Part shown: positions 1 to 5,753 of the stretch, piece by piece | Layout: each line of letters opens with the position of its first letter | Position numbering within the stretch: position 1 is the first letter of the stretch | Source: Christensenella sp. UBA1685 | Lineage (GTDB): Bacteria; Bacillota; Clostridia; Christensenellales; CAG-138 | Direction: 5' to 3' | NCBI GenBank assembly: GCA_002320595.1 | Contig: DCKB01000052.1 | Coordinates: forward strand, 1 to 9,929 | DNA length: 9,929 bases | The notes under the pieces: model-generated | What the model was told of the DNA's origin: nothing | The model's database searches: none | Seen by the model: only the letters and a program-made list of their open reading frames with translations | Position numbers and translations under genes: made by a program

Positions 1-62
1 CGATTCGTGCGAATCCTTCATCCTTTTTCTTCTCGCTGTCCAAGATGTATAGTAGTCCTACA
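1..62 (-). repeat. Left copy of an inverted repeat, running out of the window
   Basis: Read on the minus strand, this stretch matches 9814-9875 of the plus strand at 59 of 62 positions, with differences at 6, 51 and 55. Similarity stops abruptly at position 62, where the sequence reads TGTAGGA inward-to-outward. It contains a TACTAT hexamer (49-54, minus) equivalent to the -10 box of the right copy, but the matching -35 position (72-77) reads CTTTCC and is poor. Base composition is A-rich and purine-rich, unlike the flanking genes. It could be the end of a multicopy mobile element or a duplicated promoter plus leader. The rest lies outside the window. Confidence 0.85.
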
Positions 63-92
63 CTTTTGCCCGGAAAGATGCGGGCCTTACGC

Positions 93-122
93 TTGCAGGA
101 AAAACGCATGCTGTGATATAGT
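93..122 (+). promoter_or_regulatory. Probable sigma-A promoter for the 157-958 gene pair
   Basis: TTGCAG at 93-98 and TATAGT at 117-122 are separated by 18 bp, a good match to the housekeeping promoter. Transcription would begin near 129, leaving a leader of about 28 nt before the start codon at 157. It drives the only plus-strand genes of the window. Confidence 0.5.
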
Positions 123-156
123 ATCATGCGAATACAGTTTTCAAGAGGTGACTTTT

Positions 157-411
157 ATGCAACGTTTGACCTGCCGGATGGAGGACGGAAGCTATGCCCT
201 TTGCGGAAATGCGCAAGCGGCAGCCGACCGCCTCGGCGCGTTTGAAACGCTGTATGAAACGCTGGTGGCAGAGCAGGAAACCATGGGCGAAGAACTCTCT
301 GCACTGCGCCTTGCGGGGAAGGAAAAAACATACAAGGCGCGCGAGCTGATGGGAAAACGCCTTGTGAACGGGAACCTCCTTGCATTGTTCCGGCTGCATG
401 GCATCTCTTGA
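157..411 (+). CDS. Small hypothetical protein, phage/Clostridia type (84 aa)
   Basis: The start at 157 is chosen because AGAGGTG (144-150) sits 6 nt upstream; the open frame continues back to position 7, but that part is cysteine-rich, has no ribosome site and reads like non-coding sequence. The 84-residue product is soluble, with no signal peptide or membrane segment. A central helical, probably coiled segment (about residues 25-60) is rich in Glu, Ala and Leu, followed by a basic stretch with KARELMGKRL and a hydrophobic C-terminus ending in LFRLHGIS. Small proteins with this general plan are common in Clostridia genomes and their prophages, and their function is unknown to me. The gene is followed after 34 nt by the phosphatase gene on the same strand, so the two are probably co-transcribed. 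That it is a real gene is fairly sure; any role is not. Confidence 0.65.
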   Translation: MQRLTCRMEDGSYALCGNAQAAADRLGAFETLYETLVAEQETMGEELSALRLAGKEKTYKARELMGKRLVNGNLLALFRLHGIS

Positions 412-445
412 CACCACGAACCAAACAGCATTGGAAATTGACGCT

Positions 446-958
446 ATGGAGAAACAGATTCGGATTTTATTTGTCTGTCACGGCAATATCTGCCGTTCGC
501 CGATGGCGGAATATATTTTGCGCAGCAGCGCGGCCGGGCTGGGGCTTGGAGAATCAGTTCTGGTTGATTCCGCAGCAACGAGCGCGGAAGAAACAGGAAA
601 CCCCGTGCACCCACGCACGGCGGCGATTCTTGATACGCTGGGGATAGATTGTTCCGCAAAGCGCGCACGGCAAATGCAGCGGAGCGATTACGAAGCGTAT
701 GATTACCTCATCGGCATGGACCGGATGAACGTTGCGGACATGCGCCGGATTGCGGGCGGTGATCCGGACGGAAAGATCTGCCGCTTGTTGGATTTCGCAG
801 CGAATCCGCGCGATATTGCAGATCCATGGTATACGGGCGGTTTTGACGCAGCCTATATGGACGTTTGTGCAGGGTGCGACGCGCTGCTCAAACGCCTGAA
901 GGAGCGGCGCCTTGTAATTCCGGCAGCTGTACGCGTGTGCCACGTGCAAATGCGCTGA
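446..958 (+). CDS. Low-molecular-weight protein tyrosine phosphatase (170 aa)
   Basis: The product is a cytoplasmic cysteine phosphatase that hydrolyses phosphotyrosine, or phosphoarginine in the YwlE subgroup. The signature loop VCHGNICRS lies at residues 10-18, with nucleophile Cys11 and Arg17. The general-acid aspartate is Asp126 in DPWYTGG. Length is slightly above the usual 150-160 residues because of a short basic C-terminal extension ending VCHVQMR. I chose the ATG at 446, which places the first strand directly at the N-terminus as in the family; upstream ATGs at 380 and 398 lack ribosome sites and would add an unrelated extension overlapping the previous gene. The ribosome site before 446 is weak (GGAA at 433-436). 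No kinase, capsule or arginine-kinase gene is adjacent, so the substrate cannot be inferred. Confidence 0.93.
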   Translation: MEKQIRILFVCHGNICRSPMAEYILRSSAAGLGLGESVLVDSAATSAEETGNPVHPRTAAILDTLGIDCSAKRARQMQRSDYEAYDYLIGMDRMNVADMRRIAGGDPDGKICRLLDFAANPRDIADPWYTGGFDAAYMDVCAGCDALLKRLKERRLVIPAAVRVCHVQMR

Positions 959-1033
959 TATGCGCCCTGCGCGGGCGGTAAGGCGCCCCGAAGCGCACGG
1001 CGAATCGGAAACGCGCCTGTAACGCACATTAAA

Positions 1034-1055
1034 AAGGGCGGGAATCTCCGCCCTT
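1034..1055 (-). terminator. Terminator-like hairpin, copy 1
   Basis: An 8-bp stem (AAGGGCGG with CCGCCCTT) closes a 6-nt loop. On the minus strand it is followed by a run of five T (complement of A at 1031-1035), so it best terminates transcripts coming from the MerR-type gene. For the plus-strand phosphatase gene it has only two T and would be weak. Positions 1033-1055 are repeated at 1254-1276 with a single difference. Confidence 0.6.
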
Positions 1056-1253
1056 CATGCTGTCAAAAAAACCGGGATTGTAAAGGGCCGCAGCCCTTGA
1101 CGTTCAATCCGGCTTCGGCGGCAGGTACGCCGAAACGGATGAAAGCCCTCAGGCTTTCGTACCTTGCGGCTTTTGCTGCCCGGGAGCGGAGCGAGAAGCA
1201 AAAAGCCGCGAAATACTCGAAAAAGTGGTCTTTCGCCACTTTTTCGACATGCT
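1056..1253. repeat. Possible small palindromic repeat element between duplicated hairpins
   Basis: About 200 bp made of four consecutive stem-loops, including a perfect 12-bp stem at 1217-1228/1236-1247 and a long bulged stem at 1166-1209. It is flanked by two near-identical hairpins offset by 221 bp, as if a palindrome-rich element were inserted beside, or duplicated, a terminator. It has no coding capacity. A REP/BIME-like or MITE-like repeat is the favoured reading; a structured RNA is possible. Confidence 0.4.
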
Positions 1254-1277
1254 AAAGGGCGGGAATCCCCGCCCTTT
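1254..1277. terminator. Terminator-like hairpin, copy 2, next to the MerR-type stop codon
   Basis: A 10-bp perfect stem (AAAGGGCGGG with CCCGCCCTTT) with a 4-nt AATC loop lies only 5 nt beyond the stop codon of the minus-strand regulator gene. The T run is 4 nt in the plus direction and 3 nt in the minus direction, so it can act as a bidirectional terminator between the converging genes. Confidence 0.6.
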
Positions 1278-1282
1278 TCGGC

Positions 1283-1708
1283 TCATAAACGCTTCGTATA
1301 GCTTTTCACTGCATCACACAGAAACTGCGCACAGCCCGGCAAGTCCCTGTCATAGTAGGCGGTGAAGCGTGCGTCTGCCGCATACAGCGCCGCAATGCCC
1401 GCATGCTGCCCGGGATCATAACGGGGAATGGTATAGCTGAGCCATTCCCGGTGTATTTGAGCAATCTTCTGCCCTTGCGGGCCATCCGGCGCGCATTGGG
1501 CACGCACAGCTTCTGCAAGCGCCGCATGGATCGCTTCATCCAGTGCCGTCCAGGCGGCATGTTGGTCCTCACGCATGCCGAGCACAGCGGAGTTGGCCGC
1601 ATCCACCGCGCCATCGCCGTAGGCTGCGCGGCTTTCCGCACCATACCTTTCCTCATTCTCGCGCACTAAGCCGCGCTTGAAGGCTTCAAATTTTTCCGAA
1701 TCGTTCAT
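1283..1708 (-). CDS. Candidate short TipAS-like isoform from an internal start (141 aa)
   Basis: Inside the MerR-type gene, the codon for Met114 falls exactly at the junction between coiled coil and ligand-binding domain and is preceded by a good ribosome site: AAAGGGGA (1716-1723), with the GGGG ending 8 nt before ATG. In Streptomyces tipA, a full-length TipAL and a short ligand-binding TipAS of about 144 residues are made from the same gene by internal initiation. Here the lengths would be 254 and 141. The short form lacks the DNA-binding region and would serve as a ligand sink. The ribosome site is seen directly; actual use of this start is inference. Confidence 0.5.
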   Translation of the reverse strand: MNDSEKFEAFKRGLVRENEERYGAESRAAYGDGAVDAANSAVLGMREDQHAAWTALDEAIHAALAEAVRAQCAPDGPQGQKIAQIHREWLSYTIPRYDPGQHAGIAALYAADARFTAYYDRDLPGCAQFLCDAVKSYTKRL

Positions 1709-2047
1709 TTTGTTTTCCCCTTTCCGGTCATCCAATGTTTTTTGTACCGTCAGGATCAGCGCGTCGATGCGCTCCCGCTGCCGTGTCAGTGCAAGAAGGT
1801 GGCTCTGCAGCGCCGCCGTTTCGCTGAAGTCCGGGCTGTCGAGGATGCGCTTGATCTCAGCGAGTGAAAAGCCCAACTCGCGAAAAAAGAGAATCTGTTG
1901 GAGCCGGTCCACTGCCGCTGCCCCGTAAAACCGATACCCGGATTCGCTTACACGCGTAGGCTTCAGGAGCCCGGTCTTATCATACCAACGCAGCGTGCGC
2001 GGGCTTACGCCCGCAAGTTCCGCAATCCCTTTTACCGTGTATTCCAT
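1283..2047 (-). CDS. MerR-family regulator with TipAS ligand-binding domain (254 aa)
   Basis: This is a TipA/Mta-type transcription activator. Residues 1-70 form the winged helix-turn-helix, with the family signature VSPRTLRWYDKTGLLKP (14-30) and the GYRFY wing (37-41). Residues about 75-110 form the dimerising coiled coil. Residues about 115-254 are the TipAS fold that binds bulky antibiotics in TipA; the stretch HREWLSYTIPRYDPG (199-213) and the C-terminal FLCDAVKSY are typical. The start is the ATG at 2047, since AGGAGG (2056-2061) lies 8 nt upstream; an in-frame GTG at 2056 overlaps that ribosome site. Length matches TipAL (about 253 aa). An internal ATG at 1708 may give a second product. 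No drug-efflux gene is adjacent, so autoregulation or distant targets are likely. Confidence 0.93.
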   Translation of the reverse strand: MEYTVKGIAELAGVSPRTLRWYDKTGLLKPTRVSESGYRFYGAAAVDRLQQILFFRELGFSLAEIKRILDSPDFSETAALQSHLLALTRQRERIDALILTVQKTLDDRKGENKMNDSEKFEAFKRGLVRENEERYGAESRAAYGDGAVDAANSAVLGMREDQHAAWTALDEAIHAALAEAVRAQCAPDGPQGQKIAQIHREWLSYTIPRYDPGQHAGIAALYAADARFTAYYDRDLPGCAQFLCDAVKSYTKRL

Positions 2048-2071
2048 GACATTCACCTCCTGACAAAACCG

Positions 2072-2102
2072 AGTATAAGGGTTGACGTTACGGCAAGGTC
2101 AA
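2072..2102 (-). promoter_or_regulatory. MerR-type promoter and operator of the TipA-like gene
   Basis: On the minus strand, TTGACC (2097-2102) and TATACT (2072-2077) are separated by 19 bp, the over-long spacer characteristic of promoters activated by MerR proteins through DNA distortion. The spacer overlaps a dyad, GTTGAC (2081-2086) with GTCAAC (2098-2103), which extends to 8 of 9 matched positions per arm. This strongly suggests the regulator activates its own gene. Confidence 0.8.
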
Positions 2103-2175
2103 CGCTTTTTTAAAATTGCCCCGTGTTTTTGCAGGGAAAAAGGCTTATGAATAAAAGCTTCTTAAAAAGGGAAAA

Positions 2176-2205
2176 GAGGCTGGCCGGCAATGCCGGCACA
2201 GCCTC
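2176..2205 (-). terminator. Rho-independent terminator of the purA-purB operon
   Basis: Stem GAGGCT/AGCCTC (2176-2181 with 2200-2205) continues, after a small internal loop, into GCCGGC/GCCGGC (2183-2188 with 2192-2197). On the minus strand the hairpin is followed by TTTTCCCTTTTT. It lies about 25 nt downstream of the purB stop codon. Confidence 0.88.
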
Positions 2206-2229
2206 AGTATAGCACAGAAGGGGTGGTTT

Positions 2230-3645
2230 TTACACCTTTACGCTCTGCATTTCTGCGGTTTCGCCTGCAAGCAGCGGTGCGCATCCGGCGAGGAACGCAG
2301 TCACCTGCTGCGGGCAACGGCCGATGAATGCAGCGGGGTCAAGCGCTTGGCGGATCTCTGCTTCACCCAACGGGAAGGCAGGGTCTTCCGCGAGGCGATC
2401 AAGCAGGTCGCAGCGCTCGCCCTCCTTGATGCGGCGTGTTGCGGCCATGGAATGCGTGCGGATGACCTCATGCAGAGTCTGGCGGTCGCCGCCCCGCTTG
2501 ACGCCTTCCATCAACAGGTTTTCCGTCGCAAGGAAGGGCAGGAAGTTCTCCATTGCTTTTTCGATCACCTTTTCGTTCACATGCAGGCCGGAAGCAACAT
2601 TGTGGTAAAGCCGGAGCGCCGCGTCCACAGCGAGGAACGCTTCCGGCAGCGCGATGCGCCGGTTGGCGGAATCGTCCAGCGTGCGCTCGAACCACTGGGT
2701 AGAAGCTGTCATGGGCGCGTTTTGCACGTTTGCCATCACATAGCGCGAAAGGGAACAGATGCGTTCGCTCCGCATGGGGTTGCGCTTGTAGGCCATGGCG
2801 GAGGAGCCGATCTGATCCTTTTCAAACGGTTCCTCGACCTGTTGGTCATGCTGCAAAAGGCGCAGGTCGTTGCCGAACTTGTAAGCGCTCTGCGCGACGG
2901 AGGAAAGCGCGGAAAGAATCCGGCTGTCGAGCTTGCGCGGGTAGGTCTGTCCGGAAACGGCATAGCAGCGTTCAAAGCCGAATGCATTGGCGATCATGCG
3001 GTTCATCTCATCGATTTTTGCCGTGTCGCCGTCAAACAGCTCCATGAAGCTCGCTTCCGTGCCGGTAGTGCCGCGGCACCCGAGAAAACGCATCGCGCCA
3101 AGTACTGCGTCGAGCTCCTCCAGATCCAGCACGAGATCCTGCATCCAAAGGCAGGCGCGCTTGCCCACGGTCACCGGCTGCGCGTTTTGGTAATGCGTAT
3201 ACCCCGGGGTGGGCAGCGCCTTGTAACGATCCGCAAAAGCGGCCAGGTCTTTGAGCACGGTCACGATTTCTGCCCGAATGAGCCGGAGCGCATCCCGGTA
3301 AATCACGAGATCCGCGTTGTCGGTCACATAGCAGCTTGTAGCGCCGAGGTGGATAATGCCTTTTGCATTCGGGCAGCGGAGGCCGTAGGCGTAAATGTGA
3401 GCCATCACATCATGCCGCACGGCGGCTTCCCGCTCAGCGACCGCCTCGTAATCGATGTCGGTCAAATGCGCGCGCAGCTCTTCCACCTGCGCTTCCGTAA
3501 TGGGGAGGCCAAGTTTGCGCTGTGCATCCGCAAGCTCCACCCAAAGCCTGCGCCAGGTGGAAAACCGCGTATCTGCGGAGAACAGGCGCTGCATGCGCTC
3601 GGAGGAGTAACGGGAACACAGAGGGCTTTCGTAACGGTCCTTCAT
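2230..3645 (-). CDS. purB: Adenylosuccinate lyase (471 aa)
   Basis: The enzyme cleaves fumarate from adenylosuccinate to give AMP, and from SAICAR to give AICAR in IMP synthesis; it is a cytoplasmic homotetramer of the fumarase/aspartase superfamily. The superfamily signature GSSAMAYKRNP is at residues 280-290, with the catalytic serine in the SS pair. TPGYTHYQNAQP (146-157) carries the catalytic histidine (His151), and RHDVMAHI (77-84) and HLGATSCYVTDN (99-110) are substrate-binding loops. The length of 471 is that of the long eukaryote-like/Clostridia form rather than the roughly 430-residue B. subtilis type. Start: ATG at 3645 with GGGAGG 5 nt upstream. The gap to the purA stop codon is 12 nt, so it is the second gene of a purA-purB operon. 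All expected active-site residues are present. Confidence 0.97.
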   Translation of the reverse strand: MKDRYESPLCSRYSSERMQRLFSADTRFSTWRRLWVELADAQRKLGLPITEAQVEELRAHLTDIDYEAVAEREAAVRHDVMAHIYAYGLRCPNAKGIIHLGATSCYVTDNADLVIYRDALRLIRAEIVTVLKDLAAFADRYKALPTPGYTHYQNAQPVTVGKRACLWMQDLVLDLEELDAVLGAMRFLGCRGTTGTEASFMELFDGDTAKIDEMNRMIANAFGFERCYAVSGQTYPRKLDSRILSALSSVAQSAYKFGNDLRLLQHDQQVEEPFEKDQIGSSAMAYKRNPMRSERICSLSRYVMANVQNAPMTASTQWFERTLDDSANRRIALPEAFLAVDAALRLYHNVASGLHVNEKVIEKAMENFLPFLATENLLMEGVKRGGDRQTLHEVIRTHSMAATRRIKEGERCDLLDRLAEDPAFPLGEAEIRQALDPAAFIGRCPQQVTAFLAGCAPLLAGETAEMQSVKV

Positions 3646-3657
3646 GACAGCCTCCCT

Positions 3658-4932
3658 TTAGCGAAGGATGATCGCATCGCGGTCCGCGCCTACAGAAACA
3701 TAGGTGATGGGGGTTCCGATGGCGTTTTCCACAAAACGGACGTATTCCTGCGCGGCGGCAGGCAGGTCGCCGAAGCAGCGCACCTTGCTGACATCGCAGC
3801 CCCAGCCGGGCAGGTACTCGATCACGGGCTTCGCCTCCGCAAGGGCGGCAGGGAAGGGGAATTCATCCACGCGGCGGCCGCCGAGCTCATATTGCGTGCA
3901 AACGGGAATTTCGTTCATGTAAGAGAGCACATCGAGTTTGGTGAGGGCGATTTCCGTTGCGCCCTGCACGCGCGCGCCATACCGGGTGGCGACAACATCG
4001 AACGGGCCCACGCGCCGCGGGCGGCCGGTTGCAGCGCCGTATTCCCCGCCGGCTTCACGCAGGCGTTCCGCCTCTTCGCCAAACCATTCTGCCGTGAACG
4101 GGCCTTCGCCCACGCAGGTGGAATACGCTTTCACGATGCCGAGCACGGTATCCACTTTGAGGCTCGGCAGGCCGCAGCCGATGGGGGCATAGGCTGCAAG
4201 CGGCGTGGAGGAGGAAGTGTAGGGATAAATGCCGTAATCGATATCGCGCAGCGCGCCGAGCTGCGCTTCAAAGAGGACGCTCTTGCCCGCGCCCTGTGCC
4301 TCATGCAGGAACGTGCCCACATCGCATACATAAGGCTTGAGCTTGCTCCCAAATTCCTCTACCCAGGCAAGCAGATCGGGAAGCGCAAAGGGTTTTGCCC
4401 CATATACGTTTTCAATGGTCAGGTTTTTCCAGGCGAGCACGCCCGCAAGGTGGGTCTTAAGGTATTCCGGATAAAGCAGCTCGCCCATCATCAGGCTCTT
4501 TTTCTGGTATTTATCGCTGTAAACAGGCGCGATGCCGCGCTTTGTGGAGCCGTATTTTGCGTCCTTCAGGCGCGCTTCCTCCAGCTCGTCCAGCATCCTG
4601 TGGTAAGGGAAAACGATGGTTGCCCGGTCGCTGATTTTAAAGTTTTCAGGCGTGACGGGAACGCCTGCCCGGCGCAGCGTTTCCATTTCGCCCCAGAGCG
4701 CCTCAAGGTCGATCACGGTGCCGTTGCCAAGCACGTTTACGACGCCCGGGCGGAAGATGCCCGAGGGAATGAGATGCAGGGCAAATTTGCCATATTCGTT
4801 GATCACGGTGTGGCCCGCATTGTTTCCGCCCTGATAGCGGATGACAACATCATATTCCTCTGCGATCAGGTCGACCATGCGGCCCTTGCCCTCATCGCCC
4901 CAGTTCACGCCTACGATCGCGCAGTTTGCCAT
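3658..4932 (-). CDS. purA: Adenylosuccinate synthetase (424 aa)
   Basis: The enzyme makes adenylosuccinate from IMP, aspartate and GTP, the first committed step of AMP synthesis, in the cytoplasm. The N-terminal P-loop-like signature NWGDEGKGR is at residues 10-18, with the catalytic Asp13. GGNNAGHT (35-42) holds the general-acid His41. The conserved GTP-recognition region with ALTKLDVLSY is near the C-terminus. The start at ATG 4932 is preferred because GGAGG (minus strand) lies 8 nt upstream and the product begins MANCAIVGVNWGDEGKG as the family does; in-frame ATGs at 4947, 4959 and 4980 lack ribosome sites. Length is normal. It is the first gene of a two-gene operon with purB, transcribed from an extended -10 promoter near 4993. 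Confidence 0.97.
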   Translation of the reverse strand: MANCAIVGVNWGDEGKGRMVDLIAEEYDVVIRYQGGNNAGHTVINEYGKFALHLIPSGIFRPGVVNVLGNGTVIDLEALWGEMETLRRAGVPVTPENFKISDRATIVFPYHRMLDELEEARLKDAKYGSTKRGIAPVYSDKYQKKSLMMGELLYPEYLKTHLAGVLAWKNLTIENVYGAKPFALPDLLAWVEEFGSKLKPYVCDVGTFLHEAQGAGKSVLFEAQLGALRDIDYGIYPYTSSSTPLAAYAPIGCGLPSLKVDTVLGIVKAYSTCVGEGPFTAEWFGEEAERLREAGGEYGAATGRPRRVGPFDVVATRYGARVQGATEIALTKLDVLSYMNEIPVCTQYELGGRRVDEFPFPAALAEAKPVIEYLPGWGCDVSKVRCFGDLPAAAQEYVRFVENAIGTPITYVSVGADRDAIILR

Positions 4933-4992
4933 TGCTGTTTCCTCCATTTTATCAATCATGAGCGATGCGGTATTCCGCACCGCTCCATGGCT

Positions 4993-5001
4993 ATCATACC
5001 A
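4993..5001 (-). promoter_or_regulatory. Extended -10 promoter for purA-purB
   Basis: On the minus strand the sequence reads TGGTATGAT, that is TG-N-TATGAT (-10 hexamer 4993-4998). There is no good -35 hexamer 16-18 bp upstream, which is acceptable for an extended -10 promoter. The resulting leader of about 55 nt contains a small hairpin (TGCGG/CCGCA) before the ribosome site. Confidence 0.45.
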
Positions 5002-5011
5002 CGGTTTGCCT

Positions 5012-5036
5012 ATAAGCGTACATATTAGGTGCTTAT
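5012..5036. promoter_or_regulatory. Inverted repeat upstream of the purA promoter
   Basis: ATAAGC (5012-5017) and GCTTAT (5031-5036) form 6-bp arms separated by 13 bp, a centre-to-centre distance of about two helical turns, just upstream of the purA -10 element. It could be a regulator site. It does not resemble the PurR box of Bacillus as I know it. Confidence 0.25.
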
Positions 5037-5059
5037 GAACCCATTAATTTTGACAATAG

Positions 5060-5085
5060 AAAAAGCGGCCCAGTGCAGGCCGCTT
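5060..5085 (-). terminator. Rho-independent terminator after the small membrane protein gene
   Basis: Stem AAGCGGCC (5063-5070) with GGCCGCTT (5078-5085) encloses a 7-nt loop. In the minus direction it runs into five T (complement of 5060-5064). It lies 13 nt beyond the stop codon of the 5099-5650 gene and closes the transcript before the purA promoter. Confidence 0.85.
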
Positions 5086-5098
5086 GAAAAACGAACGG

Positions 5099-5650
5099 TT
5101 ATTCGTTGCTGATGGACATATTCGCGCCGATGGGAAGCGTGAGGTAGGTGGTCATATACCAGCGGTTGCCCACCATCACGAGAATCATTTCGTTGGTGTA
5201 AACGCTCTCCAGCCCTTTTTGGGAGATGAAGACGATTTCATAACGCGCAAGCACTGCCTTTTCAGCGTTGGGGAAGGTTTTTTGGAGCGTTGCAACATCT
5301 GCCGTTCCATATTCGGAAAGCTCCTTCAGGCGCACATCAATGGTGAAATCCTGCCCGATTTCCGCAATTGCGTCCCGTGCATAATTTCGGTAAAAGCCCG
5401 GCGTAATGCCTGCCATGGACATCACAGCTTCAAAACCGCTGCGCGATTCTTCCGCGAGGCATTGCGTCATCGCATCGAAATCGCTTTCGATATATAGCGC
5501 CTGATAGAACGTGCTGAGCGTATTTTTGACGATGGACTTACGCTCGGCAGAGGAGGCAAATACGAGCGCTGCGATGAGCGCAACCGCAGCGAGGATACAA
5601 ACGGGAATAAGCCAGACGTTCTTTTTGCTTTTGCTTTGTTCTTTCGGCAT
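5099..5650 (-). CDS. Small single-pass membrane-anchored protein of unknown function (183 aa)
   Basis: I do not recognise a named family. Residues 1-10 are strongly basic (MPKEQSKSKK), followed by one hydrophobic segment (about 11-33) that should anchor the protein with the remainder outside the membrane. There is no lipobox cysteine. The outer domain (about 37-183) has helices with FYQALYIESDFDAM and ends in strands with RYEIVFISQ and RWYMTTYLTLP, a pattern like small NTF2-like/DUF4878-type extracytoplasmic domains; this resemblance is an inference. Start ATG at 5650 follows GAAAGGA by about 8 nt; longer in-frame starts up to 5812 would run into the metH end and lack ribosome sites. It has its own promoter (5701-5729) and its own terminator, so it is probably not functionally tied to metH. 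Confidence 0.8.
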   Translation of the reverse strand: MPKEQSKSKKNVWLIPVCILAAVALIAALVFASSAERKSIVKNTLSTFYQALYIESDFDAMTQCLAEESRSGFEAVMSMAGITPGFYRNYARDAIAEIGQDFTIDVRLKELSEYGTADVATLQKTFPNAEKAVLARYEIVFISQKGLESVYTNEMILVMVGNRWYMTTYLTLPIGANMSISNE

Positions 5651-5700
5651 GGCAAAGTTTCCTTTCGTACTTTCAACAACAGTGGTTCTTCCAACTAAAA

Positions 5701-5729
5701 ATGATACATGCCATCGCGCTTTTTTGCAA
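5701..5729 (-). promoter_or_regulatory. Promoter for the 5099-5650 membrane protein gene
   Basis: On the minus strand, TTGCAA (5724-5729) and TATCAT (5701-5706) are exactly 17 bp apart. The predicted start of transcription near 5694 gives a leader of about 44 nt. It lies in the 103-nt gap after metH, in which I see no convincing terminator, so read-through from metH is also possible. Confidence 0.6.
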
Positions 5730-5753
5730 GAGAAAACACCGGAGGCGCGCGGG

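Larger units (their letters stand above)
959..1282. other. Gene-free, highly structured intergenic region
   Basis: No plausible gene lies in these 324 bases, which separate two convergent transcription units. From 1031 to 1278 the sequence is almost continuously folded. Arms seen are 1034-1041 with 1048-1055; 1075-1080 with 1105-1110 enclosing 1083-1088 with 1093-1098; 1141-1147 with 1152-1158; 1166-1177 with 1197-1209 (one bulge); 1217-1228 with 1236-1247; and 1254-1263 with 1268-1277. The first 70 bases (959-1030) show no clear signal. Confidence 0.8.

Noticed and set aside
7..156. Upstream extension of the small 157-411 gene to position 7
   Set aside because: It would read through the inverted repeat and the predicted promoter, is cysteine-rich, and lacks a ribosome site, whereas 157 has a good one.
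2347..5028. An 893-codon open frame on the plus strand opposite purB and purA
   Set aside because: It is an antisense shadow produced by GC-biased codon use of two clear enzyme genes; its product is rich in His, Arg, Ala and Gly with no family motif, and it has no ribosome site.
5651..5753. Terminator directly after metH
   Set aside because: Only a weak GC-rich self-complementary stretch (CGCGCG area near 5740-5752) followed by TTTTCTCTT on the minus strand is present; the stem is too poor to support a call.
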